A DNA stretch of 64,000 nucleotides, taken from positions 74,159,864-74,223,863 of the forward strand of contig NC_067196.1 in the NCBI RefSeq assembly GCF_000699445.3, in the 5' to 3' direction. Source of the stretch: Schistosoma haematobium (Eukaryota > Platyhelminthes > Trematoda > Strigeidida > Schistosomatidae). The position numbers and the translations under genes are program-made. Of this stretch, positions 32,201 to 47,200 are shown piece by piece. The notes beneath the pieces were generated by a model. That model made no database searches, was not told the origin of the DNA, and saw only the letters and a program-made list of their open reading frames with translations. Every line of letters begins with the position of its first letter. The first letter of the stretch is position 1.

Positions 32201-35200
32201 TTCATTGTTACACGTCATTTCTTTCATCAAAGAATGACTACGATGATATAATACTAATCCGTATTACTGCAGTAACATTTCCTGTTATGTAATTGATTAC
32301 TATCGCTTTTAGTTTGTTATATCTGTTACATCCATCATGGTCATTGTTCGTTACCATGAAAATCAGAATTATTCTTTTTCAAGTTTTTGACTTCTATATG
32401 GAATATAAAGTTATCCAGAAAATGCCATCTCTTTATTAGCGGTGTAGATTATTAATGTAGAAGTGTTGTGCAAGTTACGTAGGGTCTATTCAAGTTCTTA
32501 TTTGTTTTATAGTATTAGAAGAGACCTCAATTATCCATTAATAGACTTTAGCGTGGGCCAATCAGAAACCCCAATACCTTAATCGTTATTGTCGTGATAT
32601 AACAGTGTCAAATCAACCTGCGGGTCAAGTCTTCTCAGTGTTGACGAAAGTTTCGAAATAACATTAAAATAATTTTAATGTGTGACGTGCAATGTACAGT
32701 GTTCATCTTAGATTTAAGTTATCTTTCATAATGTGCTGGTTATAGAATTAGAATGAACTAAAAATATAGAGGTCAATGAACTAGACAAGAGTCGGTTTTA
32801 ATAGAAATTCTGTGACACAACAAATTGTTAACAACTGTATAAAACTGTATATGTTTTCATTTAACAGACAAAAGTACTTGAAGACTATCAAAAACATCTG
32901 TAGCATTGGCTCACTGAAATGATTTTATCATCTAGTCGGTCATTTTGCTTACTGACGATTATCCTTTTCAAAAATGTCTGAAAACACAGGCATTAGACTT
33001 TCATTATTGATATTCTTGCTTATAGTAACAAATGACATACAATAGTTCATTTACACTTTCAAAGTAACTCCGATATAGTAATAAAAATGAACTTCCGAAT
33101 GATTGAGTGATTCATGTTCTTTAAGTTTTACCTTGGCCGGGAACTGCCATCAACTATATATGATTAATAGGTTGACGAAATCCCCAAACGGATAAAAATA
33201 AAATAACCGTTTAACACTCATCATGTCTTGTCAAGAGCTATGCAGGTGACAGATGATTACTTATTACAGAGTATTTAAATGTGCAAGACAAGTAATGATT
33301 AATGGATGCATCCAAAGCATCTAACCCACGTGATGGAATTTATGTAAAGTGAAACCGCACGAAAATATAAACCCTTATCCACTATAATAAAACTGTAAGG
33401 TGGTGGTTGAAGTTAGTCGACAGGATACTTTGAACCTAGGTTTCGTGTTGTTATGGACTTGTTAGCAAGATATACCTGTAATCTTGAGGTAGCTGATGTT
33501 CCCTGGAGTGTTCATCCATGTGTCACACAGATTCACAGTCAAGGACCTAACTAGTGGGTTATCCGGACTGCGACCGAACTTCTATAAAACTAGGACGTGT
33601 TTACAATTGATTGGTAACTACTCAGTGACTAATGTCGTGTATATCAAGTCCTATTTGCTGCTGAATGAATTTAATCGATCAATCACCACCTTACAGCTAC
33701 ACATAGTGCGCGCGATGTCAAGTCACATAGACTAGTGACCACAGTGTAAATTGATCAATAGACTTCAATCAACATTAAGGACTTGACACATATAAAATTG
33801 GTTAATACACAGTGACCAATCAATTGCGAACCAGTGAAAAAACAACAAATGTGTAAATTCTATCTAAACAAAAGTTATGGAATAAGAAAAGAGGCACACG
33901 GTATCATGGGAGAAAAATGAAGGCGATTTAGAGAATTGAATTTTCTTTTTGACGATTCCATATGCTTATGCCGTACAATCGCATTTAAAGTTAACTTTAT
34001 CCGTTAAAATAGTATTCTATAATAAGATAGAATGATGCTAAATATGTAGAAGATTTGAAATGATATGCTATCAAGACTTGAAAATCAGATATTCAAAGGA
34101 AGTTATGTGGTAATCAGTTGATGAGAAGTGCAAAGATAAAGATAATTGTCCACTTGACAGCTATTAAGAGCAGAATAATTAAAAATTGTAATGATGGTTA
34201 ATTAGTAGTTGTGAAAGTATTTGGAAAGGAAGAGAAATAATGAAACGAGAGACGATAGATTCTGGAAGACAAAAATTCAGGTAGGGCTGAACATACTGTT
34301 TTTGTACACAGTGGTTAGGCTTGAACTTGTGAATAGCAATAGTCTATTTTGCATATAATTTTTTTTCATTTTCATTCCTTTAGAGCCGACCTTTCTGACT
34401 GTACGTGTGGTTTTGAAGGAGACTTTTGGTGAAGTAGAGTGATCGGAATTCACTGTAATCCTTTGAAGAGTCAAGCAGGGTTATGTTATGAGACGCGTTT
34501 CGAAAGCGCTCACTTTGGGTGGACAATATAACCTGCTAAACATGAGCAAGTATGGAATAAATAAGTAATGCGTATATGGCCGCTTTCTTACAGTGTACAG
34601 ATAAAGTTTATTTAAAAAAACAAATAGTATTGAATAAATGCTTCATTTACATCCAAAATAAAACTAGTTATTTGTAAAAATCAATCTAACAATCAGAAAG
34701 TATGATATTGATTTTATGATATAATGAATAATTTGTTCATCAGAAACGTATTTGGGTCTTGTTTGAAACACAACTGATCTCAACGTTACAGACTAAGGAG
34801 ATCTACACAGAAGTAAAAACCACTGGTAAGTGTTTCTTAAAAATTTACCGATTTTTACAGCAAATTCAGTTTTGATGTTTACCTTTGAATGAAATAAATT
34901 ATAAAAATAACTAGTATGTGGTAGGGGACATCAGTTATCTGAGAAAAACAAAACTTTCCTCAAATGTAATGTGAATGAATGCTGGATGTTGTACATAAAC
35001 CCTCCTATAGTTAATTAAAATCGCTTTTTGTCGAGGATAAACAATAATCTAAAGAGCTGTCTGAACTCGGGGCACACTAGACAGTTATTTCATCTAGGTT
35101 TGAAACGTTTCCCTATTCTGCACTAAAAAATCACGATATCAAAATTTGGACAATTAGGCTCATTGAAATGAAATCAAGAAGTTCACATTCACAACTACAG

Positions 35201-38200
35201 TCAACAAAAGATATAGGTGGATGGTCAACATTTCTTTGATAATACTTATCCTGCCCCCGACAAGATGAAACTCAGCAATCAAAACTTCTAGCTAGGACTT
35301 CGGGAACACACCAGAATGCTAAAAACAAGTTAATGAAGACTATCTTCCAAGTGAACAAACAACAAACCACTTTACAAAACATATTATTTCAATAAATTAC
35401 ATTACCAACTAATTCTCAATCTTTATCATACATTATGACAATGGTTAAATAATGCCTAGTAGGTAAATATTCCAGTTAAGTATTGTTCTATAGAACAAAG
35501 CGAGAATGAAATTCTACAAATTTAGAAAATAATTATCTCAAACAATAAGATAATACATACAGATTCTTGTGCAGAGATAGAACGGTTCACTGCTGTTGAT
35601 AAATGGTGTACAGGAGCAGATGAAGCTACCGAATCTCTAGCGTTTGAAACCAATTCACTATACAGAGAGGAGGCACATAAATTTCTTTTTCCTTTCCATA
35701 TATTTGTAGCTACTGATCTATGGCATATATCATATAGATAAACTTGACTGACTCTGTCATAATGAACATTTCGTGAACTATTTGTATATGGTGTACTAAA
35801 ATTTGCACATGAATCAATACGATTATCACCACTAAATCGAAAAGATGATGCTATAACTTGTCTTGAACCAGTTGATATAGAAGTAATTGATGGTGAAAAC
35901 GGCAGTCTACTTTGTCCGTGTAATTTTTGTAAGATTGCACGTGCTATACGTCGTACAGCAGCACGACTGAATTGCACAGGCGGAGGAAGTACTGCAATAC
36001 AAGGCTAAAGTAACACACAGAAGCAAATAAAAGAATTACAATTTGTTTAATTACAAGTGAAATCAATAACAAAATAAAACTGCAAGAAATATTTCAAATT
36101 ATAAGCAAAAATTAAATAAAATAGATTTCTATCCGACTAGCTAACGCTTGTTTAACAGAAGAAATCAGGTTCAAATATCTGACAGAGCTTTTGTCATCTT
36201 TATTGGAATTTTCGCTAAATCATGATACACATATGCGTCTCTAATCACCTTCATATTTATAAATATGTCAATATAAGTAATTACTTTGATTTTAAGTTGT
36301 AAGCAGCTGATGAGAACATAACGAAATAAAATGAATTCATATTATTCTGCGCCAATCTTTGTTTTCGCTCTCCTTAAGATTATAAAGGAAACTTTGTTTA
36401 TGGAAGGTGACTGGCTAAGTACTTAAATGATTCTTTCATAACAAACTGAAAAATATATACACATCAAAACTATAAGATTGCTTCAATACGATGACTGTCG
36501 CATTAGAGAAATGCACTATTTTAAGAAATAAAATTAATCATGGATATTTGTAATCATAAATCGAACCAGGGAGGTTAAACAAATAAACTGAGACAAACAT
36601 TGTCAACAAAGAGCCTAGTACAGATGTGCGTAGGTTCAATTTGGCATAACTGATTAACATAAAATGAAAACAACAAAAAGATCGAAATATTATAGTAGCG
36701 ACGATACGAGTAAAGACTAAACCTTAGAAATATAAGTTGAGCAAAAGTATGTATGAAGGCATACTCAAGGTCAAGATCGAAAGGAGGATAAAGAGTAGAT
36801 GAATGTGAGCCGCTGCAAGAGATTCTGAGCTGTATCATCCAACGTCTGAACCAATTTCTTGAATATCCTATGCTTAACATCGACATAGCTCATCCAATTG
36901 TTCTGAAAACCCAGCCAATGCTTCACAGACACCTTTGGTTGAAAACTTTAAAGCTACTCATGTCTACTCTCACAGACCATGTCCCATACGAATAAATTGG
37001 AACAGAAGGGACTAATACGTAATATAAACGCCATTTGTTTGTGAAATGGACATTTCGCCTATGTTATGAATTATTCAAGATGTCAAAAACCAGTCGGGTT
37101 TTCCGAATCCAGGCCATGATTTGGTCTGGCACCAACTCATTGTGGCTGATGAGACTTCTAAGATAAGTAAAGTAGCCAACGCATTCAACTACTTCACTAC
37201 CAATAACTAGTCCGCGAGTTGCAGATAAATTTTGAAGAAATATTTCAGATTTAGAGGGAGATAAATGCATCACAGACGTGCTAGCGTTGTTGCTAAATGC
37301 GATCAAAAGACTTCGCACCATGTCCGAGTTTGCAACAACCAGGACTGTCATAATCTTTAAAGGCCTTTGCATTTAAGTTATCAGGACCCACTGCCCTCTC
37401 TCTAGAAGGTCACGTAACCAGAGAATGAATACAAATACTATGTGCAACTTCTACAGACAAGAACGAGTTAACATGAACTTGTACGCTTCAAAAGATATGT
37501 TACAGATTTATGATAAATATTTATAAAGCTATGAACCACTAGAAATACCGTTATTATATCTACATCTTACAACATCCTATCTATTGCTCAAAGGGTCAAA
37601 GCATTTGCTTATATGTTATTTATGCAACGTTATATCACCATAATCTTATCAAGTGGACATCGAAATTTCATTAACAATGTGAATACAGACAGGAAAAGAT
37701 AGATAATAATAACAATCCGCAATTTTGTACAATAATTTATTGAAAACCTGTTTTCTCTCAACTATTATCTCCTACTCAGATTTTTTAAATTGTGTAATGT
37801 ATAATCAATAGTTCTCCATTAGTAAAAAGAGAAATGATTGAAGAAAACAACAGCACAGAGCATTTAAAAATTGTATTCAAACACCTGTTTTAGTGTAATT
37901 CAAGCCGTTTTATTTTGTTTATTCTTAAGAAATAAATTTTATCTGAAATTATTAAAATGAATGTTGAATTATTACACTAAAGAGTACGTTGTAATGTAAT
38001 ATACAGTTGAGGGGACAATTATTTGATGATTTTACAAAAGTAAATAGATCATTTATTTAGTTCGAGTCTACCGTCTACATGTCCTGCTATAAGTCAATCC
38101 TGTCGCTTAGATATACATACTGAGTTGTCGAATAATTATAATTTCACTTTTCATTATACAGTTTTCTACGAGACCTTTGTTTTCTCTCTGCCCATTGGAT

Positions 38201-41200
38201 TGGTCAGGAGTTAATAGTGTGGATAAAAACTGAATCATACCGGAGATCATAACATATATTCAAGTTCCATAAGCTACAGTTAGCAGAAAGTATATTGCTG
38301 AACGGTATACGTCGATAAGATTATTGACTTGTTCAGGTCCCAGATTACAAATTTTGACATACGTAAAGAATGATCAAAATGGTATGAATACTTAGTGTAG
38401 GCAAATAATTCATTCTCACTTTATATTTTTGATATGCGCTGGCACTATAGATCAGAATAACTATTTCTCCTTGTTTGTGAATCCTATGCTACGGTTTGAT
38501 CTTAAGCCATAACAGAAACCTCAGCATACAATTATGATTGTACAATGAAAACGAGGTAAATAATCATTTATTTATTTACTTTTAATATATAATTAACCTA
38601 ATTGTACATTTCATTTTATCCTAATTATTTTCAACTATTAAATATTTCTACACAACCATCATATGAAGTCTTAACGACTGCAGAACGTTTCATGTTTTTG
38701 AAATTATGACTGTTGAATTATATCGTTATAAATATGATGATCAACATCACTGAATCAATAAATAGAAAGCTATATTAACTGGTTACAGAACAAAAAACAG
38801 TTCAGTCGGCTAACATATATACAATTATTTGAAAATAAATAGTATGAAGTTTCAATGATTAATTATTTGAATAAGGGATTAACACAGAATAATATAAATT
38901 TATTTTTATTTTGTGGTTTCTTTTGTTCACAAAAGTGGGTCGATAATTAAGCCAAAATGATTGGATACGTCCAGTACGATAAAGCTGGAAATAAATTTTG
39001 TTGTTTCTTACAACTTGGCTTCAAATAGAATGTAAGTAATGGATTAATTAACCACAGAATAAGTGCAAGGTTCCCTAGAACAAACAAAAACTGACATTCT
39101 TCAAAATATTCAATTGTATTTACAATTTACAAGTACGTGTCAAAGCGCATACACTGTAAGAACAGAAAAGAGAGTACATATTTGTAATCCTGAGCACATT
39201 CTAAAGAACTTTAGACTAAAAGGTATCACAGCCTCAAACAATGCAATAGTTCAACATTTTTAGTCAATACCGGTTACATTATCGACTTTTGCCGACCTGC
39301 CAAAATAGTTCACCGACAAAAAAGACACAAATTTTTTTACGTTTTGCTGAAGCAGTAGCTATTAGAAAACTCAAACCAAATTTATATATCCAAAAGGAGA
39401 CAGTTGCCAATTTATAACTACTATGGAAAATTAATCATAATCGTGGTTTGTACTTTACTTAGCACCTATCTGTAATTCTCTCTAAATCTGACACTATTAT
39501 TTGCGCAACCTATAGTTTCAATTGTCAAATTATACATAATTATAACCTACGCCCCTGAATGTTTTCTACATCTAATCTGCGATGACCTTACATAAAGACT
39601 GTCGGTTCAACAATTTTTAGGTCATTAATATTTATCACTTAATATTGTTATATTTCAACACAAACATGATTGTAAGCGGTTGGTAAGCAATCAAGAAATA
39701 AAAATGGATTCTCATTATTCTTCATGCTTTATTAACAAATTGTTAAAGGGAACTAATTGTGTGAAGTTTTATTAAATAATCGAAGCCGAAATTCTTCGGA
39801 AGTCACAAGGCCGATGCCCCTTCTAACAACCAGAGCAATAATTTTTATAGGTACATGGAATGTTTGGACAATGTGGAAGATTGGGAGGACCAACTAAACA
39901 GCTGTGGAAATGAGAAGATACAACTTGGCGGTGAGCGAAATCAGCGAAACGCATTGGACACAAAATGGGAAGTAAAGGTTAGATTCGATAGAGATACTGA
40001 TGTACTCTGATCACGAAGAGGAAAATGCTCCACACACTCAGGGAGTTGCTCTAATGCTGTCCAAAGTAGCATGAAATGCACTTGTAGGATGGGAATCTCA
40101 CCGATCCAGAATCATCAAAGCATCATTTAAAACAAAGAAGAATGGGATCACAATGAATATTATCCAATGTTATGCACCTACCAATGATAGCAACGACGAC
40201 ATTAAAGATCAATTTTATGAGAGGCTGTAATCAATCATAGAGAAGTGCCCTGGGAAGAACCTGATCATCCTGATGGGAGACCGAAGTTGGGATGGACGAC
40301 AACGGGTACTAAGATATCATAGAACGACATGGACTGGGAGAAAGGAACAAGAATGGAACCTTCTTCGACCCTACGCTGTACCTGAAATAATCAAAATCAT
40401 ACGGGATTCATGTAATGGACTACACTGCGAAGCCGTGCACGGAGGACAACTGGCAGGAGCATTTAAAGGATTGACCAGGACAGAGTTGGATGGAGAATGC
40501 TGGTGGGCGGTCTACGATCATAGGGTTATTCTGAACTTAGTTTCCATCAACGATAGACATTCACAGAAAGAATTGCTAAAACTGAAAAATATTTCTAACT
40601 ATCTAAGAAAGATGGATCATTTGTTTTGATTGAAATATAAAAACGTAAGATTACTTTTAATATAAAATGAAGGGGAACTTGTGAATTTGTACAACCTAGA
40701 AAGAGATTCTACTTGAATTTATTTTTTGATAGTATTCTGACTTATTTAGTTAGTATGTATTGTAAAACAATGTAGCATTTAATGAAACTGACGATTAAAC
40801 ACACTCAAACCCAAAAATATTGACATTTTATCGTATGTTGACAAGTGAAATTTGCAGAGGTTGATTTTTAAATTTCCAAACTCTAAGTAGAAACTTTATT
40901 TTGAATTTTTTTCAATGGAATAACATCTTGTATATTCACGTGTTAAGCAATACAGACAGTATGTTTAAGTCAACCAGGCGGATTATTGTATGCATAAATG
41001 TAATAACCAATTATTTTATACATGTCTTTAGAAATAAACTGGCAGAAAATAAAACGTGATTTCTTTTTTTTAAAATAATAACCTACAGGTTGTGAGTTTG
41101 TTTGAAATTTCTCTGTTGTTTGATCAAATGATGACATAGGAAATCCTTCAGTTAGTGTTTGTAGATTTTTACGATTATTATCTAGAGAATATCTTAGACT

Positions 41201-44200
41201 ATTACTCTTTGCATTCGTACTATTACTAGGCTTTAATTGTTCAAAAGATGTTGATTCAAATGATGATGATAAATGATTTTCTTCAAATTTCTTTTGTATT
41301 CCTATTTCTTCCTTTTGTTTAGCATTTATTGATACAGTATTATTAGTATTAGCACTGTAAATGACAGCAGCAGCTTTGACCACTTCATACGCATCAGATG
41401 ATAGAGCTACAAGTTCATTTTCACGTGTTATTACCATTCCATCTAAACTGCCAGTAGATGTAGTTCGCTGACGTGATTTTTCTTCAATAATACGAGCCAT
41501 AATAGAACCACTGAAATTAAAATTGAAAGATTATAGTTTATATGTTAGAAAGAATTCAAGTCAAATATTCATGATAACACTTTAATTTATTAATCTAAAT
41601 ACATTGATATTGTGAAAATAAAATTACTCTGAAAATTTCTACCAAATAATATCCAGTTACAATCTGTAAATAAGATAGATTATACAGTAATTAGTAGTAC
41701 TATCTAACTATTACAATTAAAAGAAATTGTTAAAGTTTAATCATTACATCATCTAACTGACCGTTATGCAAACGTCAACACCTTACAAAAAACTCGAATG
41801 AAAATAATATGCAAGTTGATTACATTATTTCTTTAGTTTCAATAGTGTACAAATCCAATTAAGTTATATGTATTATACAAGACCTAGAATAAGATCTTAT
41901 TTGGAATAAACATACAATGTACAATATATGATGTACCAAGTGTGAAATAGGCTAAAATCTTAACTTGGTTTTAGTCTGCTTTCGACAGAAAATGGGAAAG
42001 GTTTCCGAAGGCAACAGTCATAAGATAGTACATAAAATTCGTTCTAGACAATAGATAAACTTTAACTAACAACAAAAAACAGATACTGGGTGTGTAAACA
42101 CACAAATATATACATAGTGTTTATTGAAACATAAAAATAAACGCTTACTGTAAGTCATGTGGCTAAATTTAGGAGTAACGTCAAAGTATATGCGTTGGTG
42201 TTCGGAAAACTTAAGTGATATATTACTAGGGATAAAGAAATAGACGAAGTAATAAGATCGATGGAGAAGGTAAATTCATGATCGGGAAATGAGACCTTGA
42301 TAGTTTTCTGTAAACATTTGGTGAAGTTAATCAGTTTATTCGTCAACCTATAAGAGTTTAGCATGAGTGGTTTTTACACACTTAAAAAGGCAGTTGAGTT
42401 ATCAACTATTTAACATCATGGCTTGAACTAAAGGTTTTCCTAAATGCTAAACTTTTTAGTTATAAGAAAGGATTACAATGAATTCGACTATACATAAGGA
42501 GTTTGTAAACATCCTCTTTATAGATTTAATCACTGAATACAGCTAAAAGAAATAACTCAGAGATTAACTACGAGTTTTAGAAATGTTTTTGTACGAAATG
42601 TAACATACATTTGAAAAAGACTATAGTGATAAATTTTCACAGATTACGTACGTTGGGACATGTAGATAGGCATGCATACACAACGCCTACTTACGAGCAC
42701 AGCAGCAGATTGGAAATAGACTACATGTGGACAAAACAAGAAATGATACAATACACCAGTTACTAGTATATGTCTGCGGTAAGGACCCCTTAATTGATTC
42801 GTTTCATTATTATGGAAATGTAGACTCCATACTTCATATCTGCAAGGCAGCTGTGATCTATGGATATTCACTCTACATCAGTTAGTCAGTAATAAACAAC
42901 GTAGAACCTAGCGAATATGTTCATTGTTTCAAGTTGCCACTCCATATCAGGACAGTGAGATGAAATTAGGAAGAAAAAATCAGATATAAACCACATGATT
43001 CCAGAAGATATAATGAATTGACGGATTAAAAAACTTACCTTTATAAGTTAAGATTAATGGAAATGTAAAAAGTAAATATATCCGGTCCACTGTAATCGAT
43101 TATGAACCTGGTCATCCCAGTCGCCGATCATCGGTTACGACAATCATACAGACCTCAACAAGGTATTCTTCACCCAAAATAACTCAGTCTACCAGTCAAT
43201 GACTTCATGGACGAAAACCACATCTTGGACTAAAATTATATCTTGGTTCGGTTGCTCCTAACTCTCTGCTAAATACTTTCTAAACCGGCAAAACACCCTG
43301 ACTATATTTGCACTATATTACTCTCTATCACTAACATAGTTTAATTGCATGCTTTTCATCGATTACTTTCATTTGCTCTTTTTTGTACTGTTTTCTTATG
43401 TTTGCTTATTTACTGTTCACAGCAATATTTTTACCCTTTCACTGAATCTTTTTCCTCTTTTCTCGTATGGAACGTGATAACTTGAAGCAATAAACATTCC
43501 TACAAGATTCCATGGTCTTCATACTTGTCTGTCTGAAAGACGATGAAAGTTCATGACAGATTACAGTTTTTGATCAAATCAAACACCTCCAAAAAGTCTT
43601 CAATATGAACTAATAAACATTTAGTTGGGTAGCAATTAAGTAGAAGTGATATTCTTTCAAGTTGAATATAAGACATGAATTCTAATTATACGTGAGCCAA
43701 ATCATATGAATGTAATTAAAGAAGCACACTTACCGTTGAATTGCGATTTTTTTTACAGAATGATGTTTTGGTTTATGACTAGATAGCAAACAATTCAATT
43801 TGCACTTTTTTCGTTTGATTTGTTTCTTCTCTACTTCTTTTAATGATCTAATAGCTCTTATTCTTTCATGTACACTCACAGGACGAAATAACGCTATACC
43901 AACCTGTCGTTAAATATAACATATTTTTTTCAACCAAAAAAGAGGAAAGAAATAAGTAAAGTACAGTGATAAATCACTATTTATCAAATCAATAAACACT
44001 AAACAATGTTAATGTTATTTAGGGGTGATAAAACTAACTTTAAATTTGCTTGAAGGGATTTTTAAGATTAGTTTAATTTGTTGGTGGTATTCGTTAAGAA
44101 CGGGAATCATTTGAGATGTCACAGCAACTTGAGATCGCCGAATAGTTGCTTTGTGCCAGTGTGAAAATAACCAGTAGTACGCACTCAATACCCTAGTCCC

Positions 44201-47200
44201 AAGGATCGAATTCTACACAAACAACTAGACCAAGATACAATCCACCAGTTACTAGTATATCTCTGCGGTAAGGATCCCTTACAATATAAAACGTTGTTAC
44301 TAGTGTAATTTCACTGTTATCTACTAATGACATTGGATGGTTGTAACCCTATCTACCTACTACTGGATTTCAAAACAGTAGTCTGAAGTTCATAGGGTTC
44401 GCTGAGTAACATGAAAACCTTAGGTCTGATCCTCAATTAGTCGTGTACGCGGCCAACCTGTGATCACTGGTTTTCAATGGTATGTTAGCTGATGTCAATC
44501 CGTGATTCAAATCAGTTACATAATGATTCTAAATCATTTTATATTCTCAAAACCTATTCTAATTTCTGAGATCAATCAAAAAAGTAGGGTGTGATAGTGA
44601 ATGAAACGGAAATTTGAATAAAGAGAACCACGTGATAATCTATACTTCATACTCTTAAAATATATACTTCCTAAGGTTTATAGTGAGATGGGGATGTAAA
44701 GTTCTAATACAAAGCTACCAGATTTAAAACATTTCTTTAAAGAAATAAAAACCCTTAATGTGTTAAAACAAAGCATATATATAACATCCCTAATTCTCAG
44801 CATTGGCACGATATATGCCTCATGTTGTCAAACGTAATGGTAGTACTGAGATGTTAAGCCAGTACAAAACACTCCAGATGTTCCTACCACTATTAATATT
44901 TTGTAACCACAATGTGTTGGTCATTAGAAATACCATGTATATCTACTAGTGGTTTGATTTTTCGTTACTTTAAATTTACTCTGGGAGTAAATCTTCACAT
45001 CGATTTTCTGCACTATGAAATCAAAAAATTGAATATAGAAATAAAATGTGATGTGTAGTAGAACTTATACAGTTCTAATAACGTGGTTACATTAGATGAA
45101 CCGATTCGTCTTGATAACAGTACGGGCTTATTACGGAACAGGATATACACCGATAACTCTAATAACAGTTGAGACAACATATCCAACACCTCCACTTGTA
45201 TGGAACCCTCTAGCTACTCTGAAAGATGAATCGTGTTAAGATTTATTGAACGAGACCAAAGAAGACAAAGAAATAAGTAACCAAATACAACTGAAATATT
45301 CTGAAAAATAAGGAACAGAATGAAACTGAAGTGAAGTTGACTGGGTGAAAATCAGCTTAAATCGGTATGAGAAGATTGACTTTTCTTCTCATACGTTATA
45401 TATGGGTACCAAATATCGCAACAGTATTACTGATAATTCTGAAAAATTCCATTGCTAAAGGGCGCCCCCAAACTCTGTTCACTGATTATATGACTTGAAA
45501 CCTGATCAAAAGACTTTCTACCCGGTCTTTCAAAGTAAATAGATCGAGCTTAGGTTAACATAATTCCTTATCACTGATTTACTGAAGACATGCCTAGGTT
45601 GTTGGAATTCTATACTAGGTGTCTTGGAAGCATTTATCGCACAAACTGCAACCACGGAATAAATAATGTTGAGATCGAGCTTAGATTGCCAATTAAACAT
45701 AGTAAGTCGGTCAAAGAGAAGTTCATAGACTAATAAGTGTTAGTTCTAAAAGTACCGGTGGGTGCATACTTTCTGTCTGACGAAAAAGTGACAATTGTGC
45801 TTAGTGATTAAATAACTAAAATCATATGGTTCAAAACCGGTCAATGTGTCAAAAATATATTCATTCCTTATCTTTCATCGAATATCGGCATTTAATATTA
45901 TTTCATAATTTTAGTTCACTAGTACATACATATATATATGCGATTTTTTATAGTACCCATTAATCACAATAAATAATATTGGCCTGTAGTCTCAAATGGC
46001 AACTTAATTTTGTCGATTACGGAGTAGTATATAACAGCAAGTGTATTTGACACAGAAAAATATTTAATTTCGAATGGTTTGATGAAGTCTCCTGAAACCT
46101 ATTAAACCCAGATGTATTTTTAAATACTGAACCATAGCAACAACCTCAAAGGAATATATCCTTGAAGCTTCGAACCCGTAATAATTATGTATATGATATC
46201 CCAAATGTGTGATATTTTTCACCTACAATAAGGAGATAAGTATTTTTGATATAACAGCTATGCTTACTTGATGGGTGCTAAAAACAAGTAGTTTGGATAG
46301 GTACGTAAGTTGTATGTTTCTTAAGTGATAACACATTTCATTTTAGGAAACCTTAAATACTCATAAATGTATGTATTACCCTAAGAAAGACTACGTTTCA
46401 TTAATCATGAACATTGCAAAAAATCTAAAACTTACTAAGGTTTGACTAAACAATCCACTAATGAGAATGAGACTACCACGCCATGAGAAATGAACTGCTA
46501 AATGAGGTGTAATAATAGCCATTAAACCGGCACCTAAACATCCACCACACATTACAATGCCAACAATGAAAGCTCGATGTTTTTCAAACCAGTGTCCGAT
46601 AACTGTAATTGCCGGTAAATAAACTAGACTACAACCGATTCCTAGGAAATAAAGATAACGATATTTAAATAATTAATAAAGCGAACCCAACAAGTTTATG
46701 TATACTTTTAGAAATTTGGTATTTTCTGCCTTTCCAATTTAAACAAATCAGAATATACATAAATATGCATTCAATCTGCTTCATGAGACCATAAATCTGT
46801 TATGTAGTTAATCTCCTAATATCGTTTGATTGTACCTTTTAATAACTTTTTTCCACACTTATTAATCAAGAAAAAAGCTTCGTTCGAATAAGCAGACAGA
46901 TCAAATAACATAGAGCAACTATTATAAAAACATTTAGAACAATTATAATTGTCACCTGTCTGGAGGAATACCATGTGAGCCAGGCTACAAATTTATTCCT
47001 TGTTTACTAGCACGTTGAAATCACGAAATGGAAATGGTTAAAGATTCAAGTTTAGGCAAAGTATCCAATACATATCATAGTTTAGAGAAAAAACTTCATT
47101 GCGGTCCCACAAATATAATCTCTGACTGTATAAACTGTACAAACACTATAAAATATAACATAAAATCAAACCATACATAAGGACTGTCATGAAACTTTAA

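Larger units (their letters stand above)
36005..41086 (-). other. MCT-like gene intron 6
   Basis: GT-AG intron of 5.1 kb, the largest. It contains an RTE-A leader (36297-36370), an RTE-B fragment (36580-37400) and an internally deleted RTE-A (39661-40570). The stretch 37401-39660 is AT-rich with nothing recognised. Confidence 0.85.
41511..43733 (-). other. MCT-like gene intron 5
   Basis: GT-AG intron of 2.2 kb. It contains an RTE-B fragment at 42885-43290 and one copy of a 48-base repeat at 42745-42792. Confidence 0.85.

Noticed and set aside
41041..41086. Extension of transporter exon 6 beyond 41087 to the frame's end
   Set aside because: Reads into poly-Lys, AT-rich sequence past a good GTAGGT donor; exon 7 joins in phase only at 41087.
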